In this document: piece after piece, positions 24,772 through 34,823 of the stretch
Layout of the letters: each line of letters starts with the position of its first letter
How positions within the stretch are numbered: the stretch's first letter is position 1
DNA from: Isoetes taiwanensis
Taxonomy: Eukaryota > Streptophyta > Lycopodiopsida > Isoetales > Isoetaceae
Length of the DNA: 64,000 bases
Direction of reading: 5' to 3'
Assembly (NCBI GenBank): GCA_021234155.1
Contig: JAJEKV010000111.1
Span: 252,001-316,000 of the forward strand
Translations under genes and position numbers: made by a program
The notes under the pieces: model-generated
The model's database searches: none
What the model was told of the DNA's origin: nothing
Seen by the model: only the letters and a program-made list of their open reading frames with translations

Positions 24772-25084
24772 CTGTACAAGACCATAATTTACGTTCATAA
24801 GCTTCCTTGGGTAACCAATTGTATCCAGTATATCCAATTGTATGCAGTATATGTAGCTTGAAGAAGGTAGGTATCAGTTATTTTCCATGATGGTCGTCTT
24901 GTCATTGTTAGCATGTTTCTAAATTCTTAGTTTTGTTGCTGCACTTGTTCCTTTCAGATTTGGTCTCTATTATGGTTCATATGCACTAAGGAATCTCCAT
25001 GCACAGATATTATATGTACAATATTACATGCACTAAGGAAACTCCATGCACAATATTACATGCACCCCTACACCATCCTTAAGG
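24772..25084. other. Short spacer with small direct repeats
   Basis: ATGCACTAAGGAA-x-CTCCATGCACA occurs twice (24987-25050) and CAATTGTAT-CAGTATAT twice (24818-24855). No gene. Confidence 0.4.
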
Positions 25085-25441
25085 CCCCGAAGGGGCCAAC
25101 ATTTTTTTTAGTTAACATAAACCATTAACATACAACTACCATTAACATTGTTAACATAAACCATTGCATTTGACACATTTAAATTAAAATCCCCCTTAAA
25201 CCCCCTTTGGTTTGGGTGCATATTCACACGGGGGTTACGTAGGGCAGCGAGAGCCCCAAAAAATTTACAATACATGTACAAAATTAACACCATTAAGTAC
25301 ATTCTCTTAAACCTTATAGTATTTTGCAAACCTTAATATACAGTATATAAAAACTTGTACATGCATACCCCACAAACGAGGATCGCTATGTACGGTCCAG
25401 ATCTTGGAATAAAGGGCAAATATGCCCATCCGACAGCACAA
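25085..25441 (+). repeat. MITE-like repeat R2, copy 2
   Basis: It shares the same blocks as copies 1 and 3. It has the outer left end TGCATATTCACACGGGGGTT (about 25217) but ends at CCGACAGC without the matching right end. The shared sequence extends left of the inverted end (AAACCCCCTTTGGTTTGGG). Confidence 0.75.
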
Positions 25442-26204
25442 TAAAATATCATAATAACTAGGCACTTTAAATTATGAAGATGATTAATCACTGCACAATG
25501 TCATATCAATTACGCACGCAAAATTACAATGTCAATAAACAAAGGATAATAGATGTGATCAAATACTATTCCGATAAACTTGATACATTAAGTAATAGCA
25601 CACACATTTAAGTTGTCATAAAAACTAACTATAAATTATCATCTTTAAATACCATGTGAAGAAACAATATTTGTTTGTCACGTTGTGAAATTGTATTAAT
25701 GAATTGTATTGTATAACTAGATATGGGTTGTAAATGTTTTGGCCCACATACCAATATTGAGTTTAAGAGTTGGTTTTCATTAAGTGGTCATTAGAAAAAA
25801 ATTATACTGATTCAATTTTGGGGGCCTTGTGATGGGCACCATAATATTTAAGCAGTTTTATGAGTAATATTGAGCCTTTGTTTTTTGATCTGATTGTGCG
25901 TCGATTATCACCAGATGTGGTTCATCCTGTTTTAGAGTTATCAGATATAGAGATATTCTATCATGCAATTGTGCCTTTTGTTTTTAATATTGCTAGTTCC
26001 CTTCAGCAGCCTAAGAGTATCATCAATCATGATGATGGTTGGAAACGTGCACCCCTTAAGAAGACAGCTCGACAATAATGATCACCAACAGTTCATATTG
26101 GTGATTTAGAATTTGAGGCTTACTTTGGTTGTAGAAACTTTGAGGCTATCAGGTAGCTCTACACAGAGAGACTATTTTTCCTCTAGGTTTTAAACTGGTA
26201 CCTC
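25442..26204. other. Spacer with an unrecognised ORF
   Basis: A plus-strand frame at 25860-26078 (FFDLIVRRLSPDVVHPVLEL) looks protein-like but matches no family I know, and a stop ends it. The rest is AT-rich. Confidence 0.3.
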
Positions 26205-26310
26205 AATCTCATATACTTGTTTCCATGATTTAATGATGATATATCTGAGAAAAAAATTAAGAACAATATGGGCTAATTGTTGTTTATATTTATGATTGTA
26301 TTATGCATCA
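26205..26310 (+). repeat. Repeat R3, unoccupied copy (empty site of LINE-B)
   Basis: ATGATTTAATGATGATATATCT, AAATTAAGAACAATAT, GGGCTAATTGTTGTT and ATTATGCATCATCT run continuously here. At 49.73-51.31 kb the same sequence is interrupted, exactly at ATTAAG, by LINE-B. (The first landmark is given as overlapping pieces: ATGATTTAATGATG and GATGATATATCT.). Confidence 0.75.
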
Positions 26311-27075
26311 TCTAAAAGGGGAGTGGTCTATGAATGGTGAACTTAAGAGTAGAATTGATATAACTTGATGTGGAAGTGCCCAAACAACCCGATAATGATC
26401 AGAAATTATGCTCCAGATCCTAATACATTGATTGGACCTGCAAAACTAAAATATTGTTAGTGAACCTACTTCTACAAGCTGTCAAACAAGAGGGGGTCGG
26501 GGACCCCAGTAGGTGATGTTATGTACCCTCATGGCTCATCTTATGGTGATACTTTGTACCAATATGGTTATGCACAGATGGTGCTATCTTGGCACCTAAA
26601 TGGAGAGCTAAAACACCCAATATGTTCAAGGCAGACCCCATGTGTGACCATGCATCTGACCATTATGGAGCAGCAACTGCACCCTTGTGGTGCACTGAAA
26701 TACCTAAAGTGTGCATTGCATTCACCTTGACTGCACCCAACCTGCACCTAAAAATCACTACTAATATAGAGTATTGGAGGACTTGAACCTCCAAGCACCT
26801 ATCTACTAACCAGCCATTGTTCAATGGTAGGTTAAAACAATAGTTTAGGGTTCAGATTTACCTGCATGTGTACAGATTTGGCCATTGAATGAATACAGTC
26901 CAAACGAAATGAACTTGAGCACAAGCCAGGATTACAATGCCCTACAATGACAAACATCAAGAATGCGAAAATGAAGACAAATGACATAAGAAGAAAATGC
27001 ACATGCCTTCAAATTCTGTTGGATGGGTATTGCATTCCAGATATACAAAAAATTGTTCTTATGTGCACACATATA
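26311..27075. other. Spacer 3' of the pogo-type gene
   Basis: It contains a tRNA-T-arm-like hairpin at about 26768-26790 (GGAGGACTTGAACCTCC) but no complete tRNA. No inverted ends of the pogo element were identified. Confidence 0.35.
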
Positions 27076-29535
27076 TTAATAGAGGTCATTGATGCACCTT
27101 GTTCTCTTTGGTGCACCTTGTGTTTGTGATGCTACAGGGTATTTGTCTGCATCAGACCATATTTCCCAAGGCTCAGGAGATTCTGATGGTGCAGCATTCT
27201 TACTCATGTTTCTAAGCTTAAGGTGTTCATCCCATGAACACTCATGTGTACCTTCATAGCTGCAACCAATTGCTTCTGACTCTTCCTCTATTGGCTGGCT
27301 ATCTTGGAAGGCAAGATCTTCATGTGTGTCCTCAAACGTATCATCCACTTCTTCATCCTGCAAATCAAGATTATTCAAAGATGCTTCATCCTGCAAAGGT
27401 TCTTCTCTATCTGCTACTGCATCAAAAATTGCAGCCCCACAAGCAACACCTTCAGCTTCCTTATCCTGCAAAACAGATTTTGTCATTGAAGGGAAAAAAG
27501 ACATAAATAATGAGAGCATGGATTTTATGTGTACCTGGGTTGGATCTTCATTTGCAGCAGCCTCTAAGGCCTTTCTAGAAGGCCTTCTTACCCGTTCGCT
27601 GGTCCTATAAACCACTTCCATATTTCCTATCTCATCTTCATCTTCTGAAGTCTCTTCATCCTCCACAATGGCCTTTTTCCTTGGCCTCTTCTTCCTCCCA
27701 TTCTGCATCTCCTTCCTTTTCTCCTCCCTCTCTAATCTGGCCTTCTCTTTTCTTGCCTTATCCTCCTCTTTCTTCTTAGTCCTCTCCTCTCTCAACCTTG
27801 CCTTGTCTTCTACTAATTTCTTTCTCAACTCCTTGGCCTCCTCTAACTGTTTTAGATGCTCAACTTTTGCTGCCACAAACTCATCAGAAGTTACATAAAG
27901 TTTTTTCCTTAGTGCAGGTGGAAGTCTGCATGATTTTCTTACAGCCTTAGACCCCTCGTTGCAATCCAAACTTGCAGCTCTGGCCAAAGTTTGCAGGCCA
28001 GCAGAAGGTGCCTCAGAATTTGGCACAATTGGATTGCCATTTGCTAAATCATTTGCACCTGGATTGGCTGCTGTATTCTCTCTTGCATCCTCACCTGCAT
28101 TAGAATTAACATCTCCATCACCTTCTTCTCCATCACCTTCTCCATCCTCACCTTCCTCAGCACACTCTGCTGCATCTCCATGCTCTGCTGCATATTGGTC
28201 GGCATTGGGTTCTGATGGAACAGCACCTGCACGAAAGGGCCAAATACCAGTTGTAGCAAAATCTGCTTTGATGTTTTTAGGAGCCAAGACAGCATCATAG
28301 GCCTTGTAAATAAGTGTGGCTAAGTCTGGTTTGGTGGGCTCAACATAATTAGAGGAGTGCATCAACTTTGCCCTTAGTCTCCTAAAGGCCTGCTTGAATG
28401 GTGAGAAACAAGCAACATCCAGAGGTTGTAGCTTGTGTGAAGTGTGTGGAGGCAAAACCAAGATGTGAAGTCCCATATCCCTTGCCTTTGTGATGGCATC
28501 AATGGTGACATGGCTACCATGGCCATCAAGGATCAGAAGGTGTGGCCTTTCCTTGCTTACACCCCCAGGAACACATGCCTTGAAGTGATCTAGCCAACCT
28601 GCAAAAAGAACATCTGTAATCCAAGCTTTTTTTTGGTAAGTCCAAACTGCCCCAGACTCACAGCCAGCAAGCACATTAATGTCACGCATTCTCTTGCCTT
28701 TAAAGACATACATATTTGGAATTCTACCCCCTGCAGCATTCACACAACATAATAATGTCACCCATTCCCTGCTTTGTGGAACAGTCCCACCAACATACTT
28801 GTCTGTAGATCTTGCAAGCACCCTAATCCCTGTCCTATCTCCAGCTTGGATCCCAGTCTCATCAGAATTCCAGATTCTGCTGGGATCCAACTTCAAACCA
28901 GCATAGATTTTATGTAGAGTGAGGTAGAAGTTGTCTAGATTGGCAGTGGTCAAGGATCTTGTTCTCAGCATCTCAACTGGTTGGGCAGCCCTCAGCCTAA
29001 TCTCAGGATGCCTTTTTTTAAACCCCCTCCACCATTTCTGGCCAGGGAGTCCATCCTTAAAGGTAATAGGCCTGTTTATAGCAAGTTCAGCAACTCTCTC
29101 CCTAAAAATTTCTAATGTGATTGCCCTGCCATTGTTTGCTTGTTGCAAGGCCCAAGCAGCAAGGTCATTTTCTTCTGCAGCAGTCAATGCTCTAGGAACA
29201 CAACCTGCCTTGTTCAATGTCAAACCTCTTAGGTGATTTCTAAGAGTGGTCTGTGGTATGCCATAGTGAATGCTAGCCCCTCTTATGGACATCAGTCTGT
29301 CATCAATTGCATCAATGGCAGCCTCAAGAGCTTGAATTGTCCAAGCCCCCCTTGCTGGTTTCCTTACAAGATCCTTGCTTGGAAGATCATCTGGTCTGGC
29401 TTGGATGTTAGCAGAAGTATTCTTCTTCTTCTTCTGAGCAGCAGAGGCACTAGCAACATGCTCATTAGCAACTCCTATAGAATTAGGAGCAGGCTGTGGT
29501 GGCGCAGCAACAACCCTATTCCTTCTAAGTTGCAT
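27076..29535 (-). CDS. Pogo/Tigger-type DDE transposase (or domesticated derivative), intact
   Basis: The open frame reaches 846 codons back to 29616, but the likely start is the Met at 29535 (MQLRRNRVVAAPPQ). The 27 codons upstream follow a CAG acceptor and look like 5' UTR. Positions below are in the longer frame. Residues ~90-130 form a psq-type helix-turn-helix (GASIHYGIPQTTLRNHL) and ~140-205 a CENP-B-type HTH ending GQKWWRGFKKRHP. The DDE_1 core has D252 (NSDETG), D364 (LILDGHGSHV) and D400 (LQPLD), so the DDD triad of pogo elements is complete. An acidic stretch and a long Lys/Arg/Glu coiled segment (residues ~620-690, nuclear-localisation-like) follow. A 69-nt GTACAC...TTTTGCAG segment near 27536-27468 is a probable in-frame intron, giving about 796 residues. 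It acts in the nucleus as a transposase unless domesticated. Confidence 0.85.
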   Translation of the reverse strand: MQLRRNRVVAAPPQPAPNSIGVANEHVASASAAQKKKKNTSANIQARPDDLPSKDLVRKPARGAWTIQALEAAIDAIDDRLMSIRGASIHYGIPQTTLRNHLRGLTLNKAGCVPRALTAAEENDLAAWALQQANNGRAITLEIFRERVAELAINRPITFKDGLPGQKWWRGFKKRHPEIRLRAAQPVEMLRTRSLTTANLDNFYLTLHKIYAGLKLDPSRIWNSDETGIQAGDRTGIRVLARSTDKYVGGTVPQSREWVTLLCCVNAAGGRIPNMYVFKGKRMRDINVLAGCESGAVWTYQKKAWITDVLFAGWLDHFKACVPGGVSKERPHLLILDGHGSHVTIDAITKARDMGLHILVLPPHTSHKLQPLDVACFSPFKQAFRRLRAKLMHSSNYVEPTKPDLATLIYKAYDAVLAPKNIKADFATTGIWPFRAGAVPSEPNADQYAAEHGDAAECAEEGEDGEGDGEEGDGDVNSNAGEDARENTAANPGANDLANGNPIVPNSEAPSAGLQTLARAASLDCNEGSKAVRKSCRLPPALRKKLYVTSDEFVAAKVEHLKQLEEAKELRKKLVEDKARLREERTKKKEEDKARKEKARLEREEKRKEMQNGRKKRPRKKAIVEDEETSEDEDEIGNMEVVYRTSERVRRPSRKALEAAANEDPTQVHIKSMLSLFMSFFPSMTKSVLQDKEAEGVACGAAIFDAVADREEPLQDEASLNNLDLQDEEVDDTFEDTHEDLAFQDSQPIEEESEAIGCSYEGTHECSWDEHLKLRNMSKNAAPSESPEPWEIWSDADKYPVASQTQGAPKRTRCINDLY

Positions 29536-29700
29536 GGTAAGGAGTATCAAGCAAGAAGGATGCAAGATACCAGCAAGGAGGATTAAGCACCTTGGACCTG
29601 CAAAACGAATAAGCAATCAGCAACATGCACAAAGTAGAGAATCAAACATACGGGAGATATAATATCAAATGCTTACCAAGCAAGCTTTGAAACAAAATGC
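29536..29700 (-). promoter_or_regulatory. 5' UTR exon and intron of the pogo-type gene
   Basis: The minus strand shows GCTTG|GTAAGCATTTG (near 29680) and CGTTTTGCAG|GTCCAAGG (near 29597), a well-formed short intron just upstream of the coding start. The transcription start is not visible. Confidence 0.55.
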
Positions 29701-31157
29701 TAACCACTTGTGAGCCAGTGTGTAGGTGGAAGTGTTCTTGGGTGCTCAGCATTTTATACCTCTAAAACAAAGCCTAATGTTCAAAGTTGCCACAGTAGCA
29801 GCTTTCAATCCAAGCATTGAATGGAGTAGATTTTGCCATGCAAGTGATCCTTCTTTTCAACCGCAAGATCAAGCATTCTAATGTGCTGGATCATGTCCTA
29901 AAAGGGCGCCCAAGAACACTCTGAAAATTTGAACTCACTACTAATGGAGGGAATGAAACCAAAATTCAAAATTATTGCATGATCCTAGCAATTCTATAGT
30001 CAAATGCATGAAAACATACTACCTGGATCCCAAAGCAGCCGCCTAAGTTAAGATTCTTAGTCTTGGAGCTGCTGCAACAAGCATAGCAGGTGAGGGCAGA
30101 AGGTGCGCCACAAGGGCTACGGTGGTAGCCATGGAGGGCCAGCTGAAATCCGGCCAGGGCTGAGCATAATCCATGGCAGCGCATTCAAGCGCCATGAAGA
30201 ACAGACAGAGTCGCCGCCTAAACAGAGTTACCCTAATCTCATTCGTGCCAAACAGGTAAAAACCCTAAACCTGCTAGGGTCTCCACGTCACCAAGTCACC
30301 GGCTAATATGCGCCCACGTGGATTCGCCATCGATGGGCCTATCGCCATTCATGGACCACTCCCCTTGGAGATATCCACATAAACCTGGCGGTCCCTGTAC
30401 AGATTATCCACATAAGATGCCACTTCAGGTCTCCTTCTCAACTCTGTCATAATCTCTACATCAGTGGCATAATCCAAGGGACTGAATCCTCAGAGGCTGA
30501 ATCCTCGGGTGTTATATTCCTGCCCTATTATAACCATTGAGGGCCTCTTATCTTTTTATTGAAAATTTAGAGGCCACGTTTATTATATCTATGTAGCATG
30601 CTAGTTGGAATTTCAGGACTATTTTTTCTCAATGGTGAACTCGCGCCTCTGCTTCTTATGCACCCTTTCATCTGACTGGGCCACCTCAAAGACTACTGCA
30701 GCATTCACAGGAGTGCCTAAATTTGCAGCAGCGAGAAAGGTGGGCATGACCAGCGGTTAGCAGCTCTCTAGCTTCAACAATTCCGCTGATAGGCATACCC
30801 AGGGCTGCTTAAAAGTTTGCAGTGCTGCTCAATATGTCACATCTTCTTGCAGTTGTCTTTTTCTTCCTTGTATGCATGTGAATCTGCCATACCTAGTCAT
30901 ACATATAGTTATAATAATAATCAGACATTAAATAGGCACTTATTATATAATTTGAGATGCCCATCGCCCCACCCTCAACATTTGGACCCTCCACGTACAA
31001 TCTTCCCATGGATATTCCAAAACCCCACCCATGCTTGTCCTTTTGGGGATCTAAATAAATGCAGTTTGAAGGCAACATGATAAGTTCATTCATTGACTTG
31101 AATTATTCCTGAAAGGCTGTAATAGGAGTTTTTTCTTTTTTATCTTTTTATCTTTTT
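29701..31157. other. Unassigned upstream and intergenic DNA
   Basis: No second gene recognised. TTCTTGGGTGCTC (about 29730) and its complement-like CCAAGAACACTC (about 29910) may be promoter-region repeats. Confidence 0.35.
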
Positions 31158-31352
<195 letters not shown>

Positions 31353-31365
31353 CTTCTTATTTAAA

Positions 31366-31437
31366 ATGGGATGGCTTTGATCTTCGAGCCCGGAATGCCG
31401 CATGTGCAGACGCATGGTTGCGGGGCGCGAATTTTCA
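31366..31437 (+). repeat. SINE-like short repeat, copy 1
   Basis: It shares AAAATGG, GGAATGCCGCA, GTGCAGACGCATG and neighbouring sequence with 48.45-48.52 kb. The first part resembles the 5' half of a tRNA, suggesting a tRNA-derived SINE head. No B box was identified. Confidence 0.4.
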
Positions 31438-33002
31438 AATTCTTGGTTTTTTTTAGCTTTTGCGTTTTCTTTCTCTATCTCCGTTCTTTCTTTCTGTGTG
31501 GGGCGGCTAGGTCTAGGAGAATCGAACATGGCTGCGGAAGCTTGGCAACTTATATTTTCCTCTCGCTTACATTTGTAGAAGCTTGAGGGTTTTCATTTGC
31601 TGGTAGAAGCTTGAGGGTTTTCATTTGCTGGGAAAAGAGCTCGGGTCATTCATTTGAAGCAGAGCATTGAAGCGGAGTAGTTGAAGCACGCCACTGTAGT
31701 AGGCTTAGGCACTTGGATTCTTCCGATTTTTTGCTTTTGCTTGATATTTGTATATCCAATCCGGCCCACGTTTGTTAAATGTGATTTCTGAGGTCACTAT
31801 GCTTTAAGGCCATTCTATTTAAATTCTTTATAATGAGAGGATCGGTGCTTTACTTCTACTGCGTGTTGGCCATTACAGATCTCTGTTGCTTCAGGAATTC
31901 TGCTATTGAATATTTTTGGCTCTGGTATGAGCTGGCGCTCTATAATATACTTCATATAACGCATGTTTTATCCATATCTCTCCTTGGTATATGTTGATCC
32001 GGAGTACAAAGTTGAAATGGGAGATGTAATAATGCTAAGCACAAAATGTAGATAAAAATGGTAAGTTTTGAGTTATAATGCATTTTATTTCCAAAAACGA
32101 TTGCTTCTTTGCGAGATTTTAGCAATATCTTAGTAAAAGATACTTCTTTTTTGCATCACTTTTGTGGCAATGTTTAATTGTTATGTTAATTGCAGATTCG
32201 CTGAAGAGCAACCATGGATTCTCATCACTGTGTCTTGAGTTTGACAATCATTGCACATGGCATGATGGAAATGCCTCAGATTGTACTGGCCAAGGTATCA
32301 TAAAATCCATTGCACATGTATATTTTTGTTCCTGTGCATTTAGACTTTTATGCTGTTAGTACGCAATCTCTTCCAGATATTACCGGTCTTACGTCTTGGG
32401 CTGCACCTATGTCACAAAGATCATGTGCTGCTCTAATGAATCTATTCAAATTACATATTTACATTATCAATGCATAGATTAGGTACATAATGTATCATCA
32501 TTTGCTTGCTAATGAGCTTGCACAGAAATTTTTTAGATAAGCCAGTGAAGAATTACTCTTGACCATAGATTAGTTCAAACACCGCCTTAAGCAGCACCTC
32601 TGTTTTTCCCTTTCTACGAATATAGGAGCAGCATCACATATATATTTCTTTCCATTTCTATTCCTGCTTGAACATCCTCCATAAATGCATCAAAATGCTA
32701 AAGTAGTTCTTGGTTGTAAAATGCAGGACCAACCCCTTGGCATTCCTCTGCAAACAGGAACATGATTTCAGCTTGAGTTTCTTTCAAAAGCTCGGCTATA
32801 CAGTTTTTATTCTATGCAAGGTGAGGAGAGCAAAGACAACGATCTATTCTTCTTTCTAGGGTTTTATAGAGCCTATCTTTATATAGATTTTGAGTCGTTT
32901 AACTCGCTTGCTCCTATCTGATCCAACCCAATTGGTTTAAGAGATTTATATTCTAATTTATCTGCATTAAACTCTGTTCGAGACTTATCCATGTTTTCAT
33001 CC
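31438..33002. other. Spacer with a small tandem duplication and a possible exon
   Basis: GTAGAAGCTTGAGGGTTTTC is duplicated at 31576-31631. At 32196-32295 an AATTGCAG acceptor and a CCAAG|GTATC donor frame a possible exon starting MDSHHCVLSLTIIAHG, otherwise unsupported. Confidence 0.3.
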
Positions 33003-34684
33003 CGTCCCCAGAGACATGTTGTGGCAGAGGTTGCAAGAATTGCGAGTTCCACAGGAGCTGCAGAATGGGGTGCACCAGCTTTATGATGGGATTTATGCTG
33101 CACTGCCTTATGAAGATCGGCGGGTAGCTAGCACTATGGGAGTTACGCAGGGCTGCCCGTTGTCTCCAACGCTTTTGGGTTGTACATTGATAGCTTGGAG
33201 ACGTGGATGCAAAGCACCATGGGGAGCCGGGGTGCAATTATCTCGAGGCGACCTCACGTGAGCCGCGGTTACTATATCTGATGATGTAGCTTTGCTAGCC
33301 CACACGGGCCAAAGCAGTATGCAAAGCCGATATTTGGATGCCCCCCTGGGTTACGTGGGGCAACGGGAATGACGATGAACTTGCACAAAACTAAGCTTCT
33401 CCGATCCCCGGCCTCGCAACACCCTATCCCGGAGTTATATTACGGGGACCGGGGAAGTGGAGATGGTCTTGAGCTTCAAGTATCCGGGAATTGATTTCAC
33501 TACTAACATGATGTGGGATGAGTGTGTGGAGAGGAGAGCCGCGTAAGCCGGAGGGCTTTATATGCAGTCCAAAACGCTGTATTGCTTGATAGATCTCTCG
33601 GATTTGGCGAGGAGAGCACACCTTTTAGGGCTTTGGTCGAGCCGGTCTTTGCTATATGGGGTGGAGGTTTGGGGCCCAATGATTAGCTAAAAAAACGTGG
33701 GATAGGTTGGAAAGGGTGCGCAAGCTTTCTTGACATATAGCTTAGGAGTGAAGGACACCGCATCGTATAAGATTTTGTTGTATGAGACGGGGGTTCTCGC
33801 CTTTACGATTCGCTATCTTGCCAGCATCTTACTTGCTTCCATAAGGTGGATGGAATGGATGAGCATCGCTTGCCCCCACAGGCCGTGTTGTTAACGCAGG
33901 GCCCCAAATGGGGTGAAGAGGGTATGGCATGAGCACCGTAAGGGATGGTTTAGGAGGTGGTCTATGGATTACCAACGGATGGTGGCACCGGGCATTCTCG
34001 ATGAGAATGGGCAATTGGATGCGGGCCTATGCCACCACCACGGATGCCTCTATTCTTGCAAAGCCCAAGACGAGCACTATCACGCCGGATTAATCCCGCC
34101 TTGAGCATGGACCCCATCAAGATTTTGAAAGCACACATCTCATGCGAAGAAATCGGAGAGCTATTGCTGCCATAAGGGCGGGTTCCCCATTACCTCGTAA
34201 TTGAAACAATCATTTGGGGTGAATGGCGGGCACGGGATCCCCTGTGGAGGAGAGGATATGTCGGTGTTGTGAGATCACGGTGATAGAGGATGAGCACCAT
34301 GCCCTCCGGCGGTTGCCCGGATATGCCCATGTCCGAGCAATGCACACTGATCTTAGATGCTCTGACACACCGCTACATCAGTTACTCGCATCACCTATGG
34401 TAGCGCGACTGGGAGCTTACATCTTGGAGATTTCGGCCGTCAGACTTGCTCTTCAGGGGCATGGTATTTGAGAGCCTACTGTTAGGGTTTTTCCTCCCAA
34501 GTGGGGGTTTTTTCATCCCGGTAGTAGGGTTCTACTGTACAGTTACATTGTTTGTTTTTGGTGTTGGGGTTTTTTGGCTTTTTTGCCTGTTCTCTGCATG
34601 TACCGTCTCATAGGCCTCTGGCCTCCGTGGACGTTAAAATAAACTTCCTTCCTTCCTTCCTTCCTTCCTTCCTTCCTTCCTTCC
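33003..34684 (+). mobile_element. LINE-A, 5'-truncated copy 2
   Basis: In plus orientation it begins within the reverse transcriptase (GACATGTTGTGGCAGAGG) and runs to a (TTCC)n tail at about 34650-34684. It matches the 10.28-11.98 kb part of LINE-A copy 1 throughout, including the ADD-type RT box region (~33285), the zf-RVT cluster (ICRCCEITVIEDEHHAL, 34223-34471) and the 3' UTR. Many small indels break the frame. Target duplication not found. Confidence 0.85.
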
Positions 34685-34823
34685 TATTATTTGAGATGCA
34701 TCCTGATGACAAAAATAGATAAGCAGAGGACAAATTATTTATGTACTCATGGTGTGTACTCAGAATTTGTGTTTGTACTCATGGTTCATAGGTTTGGCAG
34801 TAGCCTATGGGCGATCAACACCA

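Noticed and set aside
26760-26840. tRNA-like sequence on the minus strand
   Set aside because: A T-arm-like hairpin (GGAGG-TTCAAGT-CCTCC) is present, but the A-box-like part lies too close and no acceptor stem forms.
27234-29586. Plus-strand ORFs opposite the pogo gene
   Set aside because: Shadow frames of the intact minus-strand transposase; no independent motif.
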